From Cudoniella acicularis (Eukaryota; Ascomycota; Leotiomycetes; Helotiales; Helotiaceae): 18,248 nucleotides of DNA. Position 1 is the first letter of the stretch; every line of letters begins with the position of its first letter. Position numbers and translations under genes: made by a program. This document shows positions 18,131 through 18,248 of the stretch, one piece after another. Location of the stretch: positions 1 to 18,248 of the forward strand of contig JAAMPI010001172.1 of the NCBI GenBank assembly GCA_013054445.1. The letters are read 5' to 3'. The notes beneath the pieces were generated by a model. It saw nothing but the letters and a program-made list of their open reading frames with translations, ran no database searches and was not told the DNA's origin.

Positions 18131-18248
18131 CTTTGCGGCAGGCTTCTGATCTGCGGCAACGCGACTTTGCGGCACCGCAAATTTGCGGTAACGCAACTTC
18201 AGAACTTCTGCTTTGCGGTAACGCGACTGCGGTAGCGCGACTTTACGG
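18131..18248. repeat. Array of short palindromic GCGGTAACGC-type units, running off the right edge
   Basis: About six units of 14-29 bp built on CTTTGCGGTAACGCGA or CTGCGGCAACGCGA (starts near 18131, 18151, 18165, 18182, 18211, 18227), with a seventh cut at 18241. The core is a small palindrome; the best example is TTGCG-GTAA-CGCAA at 18183-18196. Transcribed, several units would be 3-5-bp hairpins with GUAA or GCAA tetraloops. A minus-strand open frame (18196-17987) crosses part of it but looks incidental. Confidence 0.7.

Noticed and set aside
18131..18248. CRISPR array
   Set aside because: Units are 14-29 bp without unique spacers of constant length, and the context is a fungal nuclear genome.

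Overview
The window looks like nuclear DNA of a filamentous ascomycete (Pezizomycotina). The reasons are short spliced introns (44-64 bp) with GT...AG ends, a HET-NACHT-WD40 gene of the HET-E/HNWD type, and long blocks with the dinucleotide signature of repeat-induced point mutation (RIP: CpA and TpG depleted, TpA enriched, CpG kept). I cannot fix the genus; Leotiomycetes is only a guess.

Layout. 1-2900 (minus strand): an NLR-like HET-NACHT-WD40 gene, cut by the left edge inside its WD40 repeats and broken by one in-frame TAG in the HET domain. 2901-3560: its upstream region. 3561-7950: repeat-derived DNA, patchily to strongly RIP-mutated. It holds a small MADS-box-like pseudogene on the plus strand (5051-5465) whose intron is intact but whose second exon opens on a stop. 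7990-8430: a degenerate short-period repeat field with 18-bp (six-codon) periodicity. 8953-11424 (minus): an intact intronless gene for an 823-residue protein of unknown function, with an N-terminal coiled coil, a disordered middle and a C-terminal region that looks SET-like. 11425-12276: an intergenic region with a plausible core promoter, a perfect 10-bp dyad and a second copy of a dispersed repeat also seen near 3.9 kb. 12277-13007 (minus): a three-exon BTB/POZ gene. 13782-14699 (minus): an unrecognised reading frame interrupted five times, every time by TAG. 14700-17980: a second RIP island with possible LTR remnants. 18131-18248: an array of short palindromic units running off the right edge.

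How it fits together. The four long frames are all on the minus strand but do not look like a pathway cluster. The HET-NACHT-WD40 gene belongs to the fungal self/non-self recognition (heterokaryon incompatibility, NLR-like) repertoire. The unifying process is genome defence acting on and around repeats: the three broken genes carry stops explicable as C-to-T changes, and the two complete WD40 units differ only by transitions. The 823-residue gene and the BTB gene, which lie between the two RIP islands, are open.
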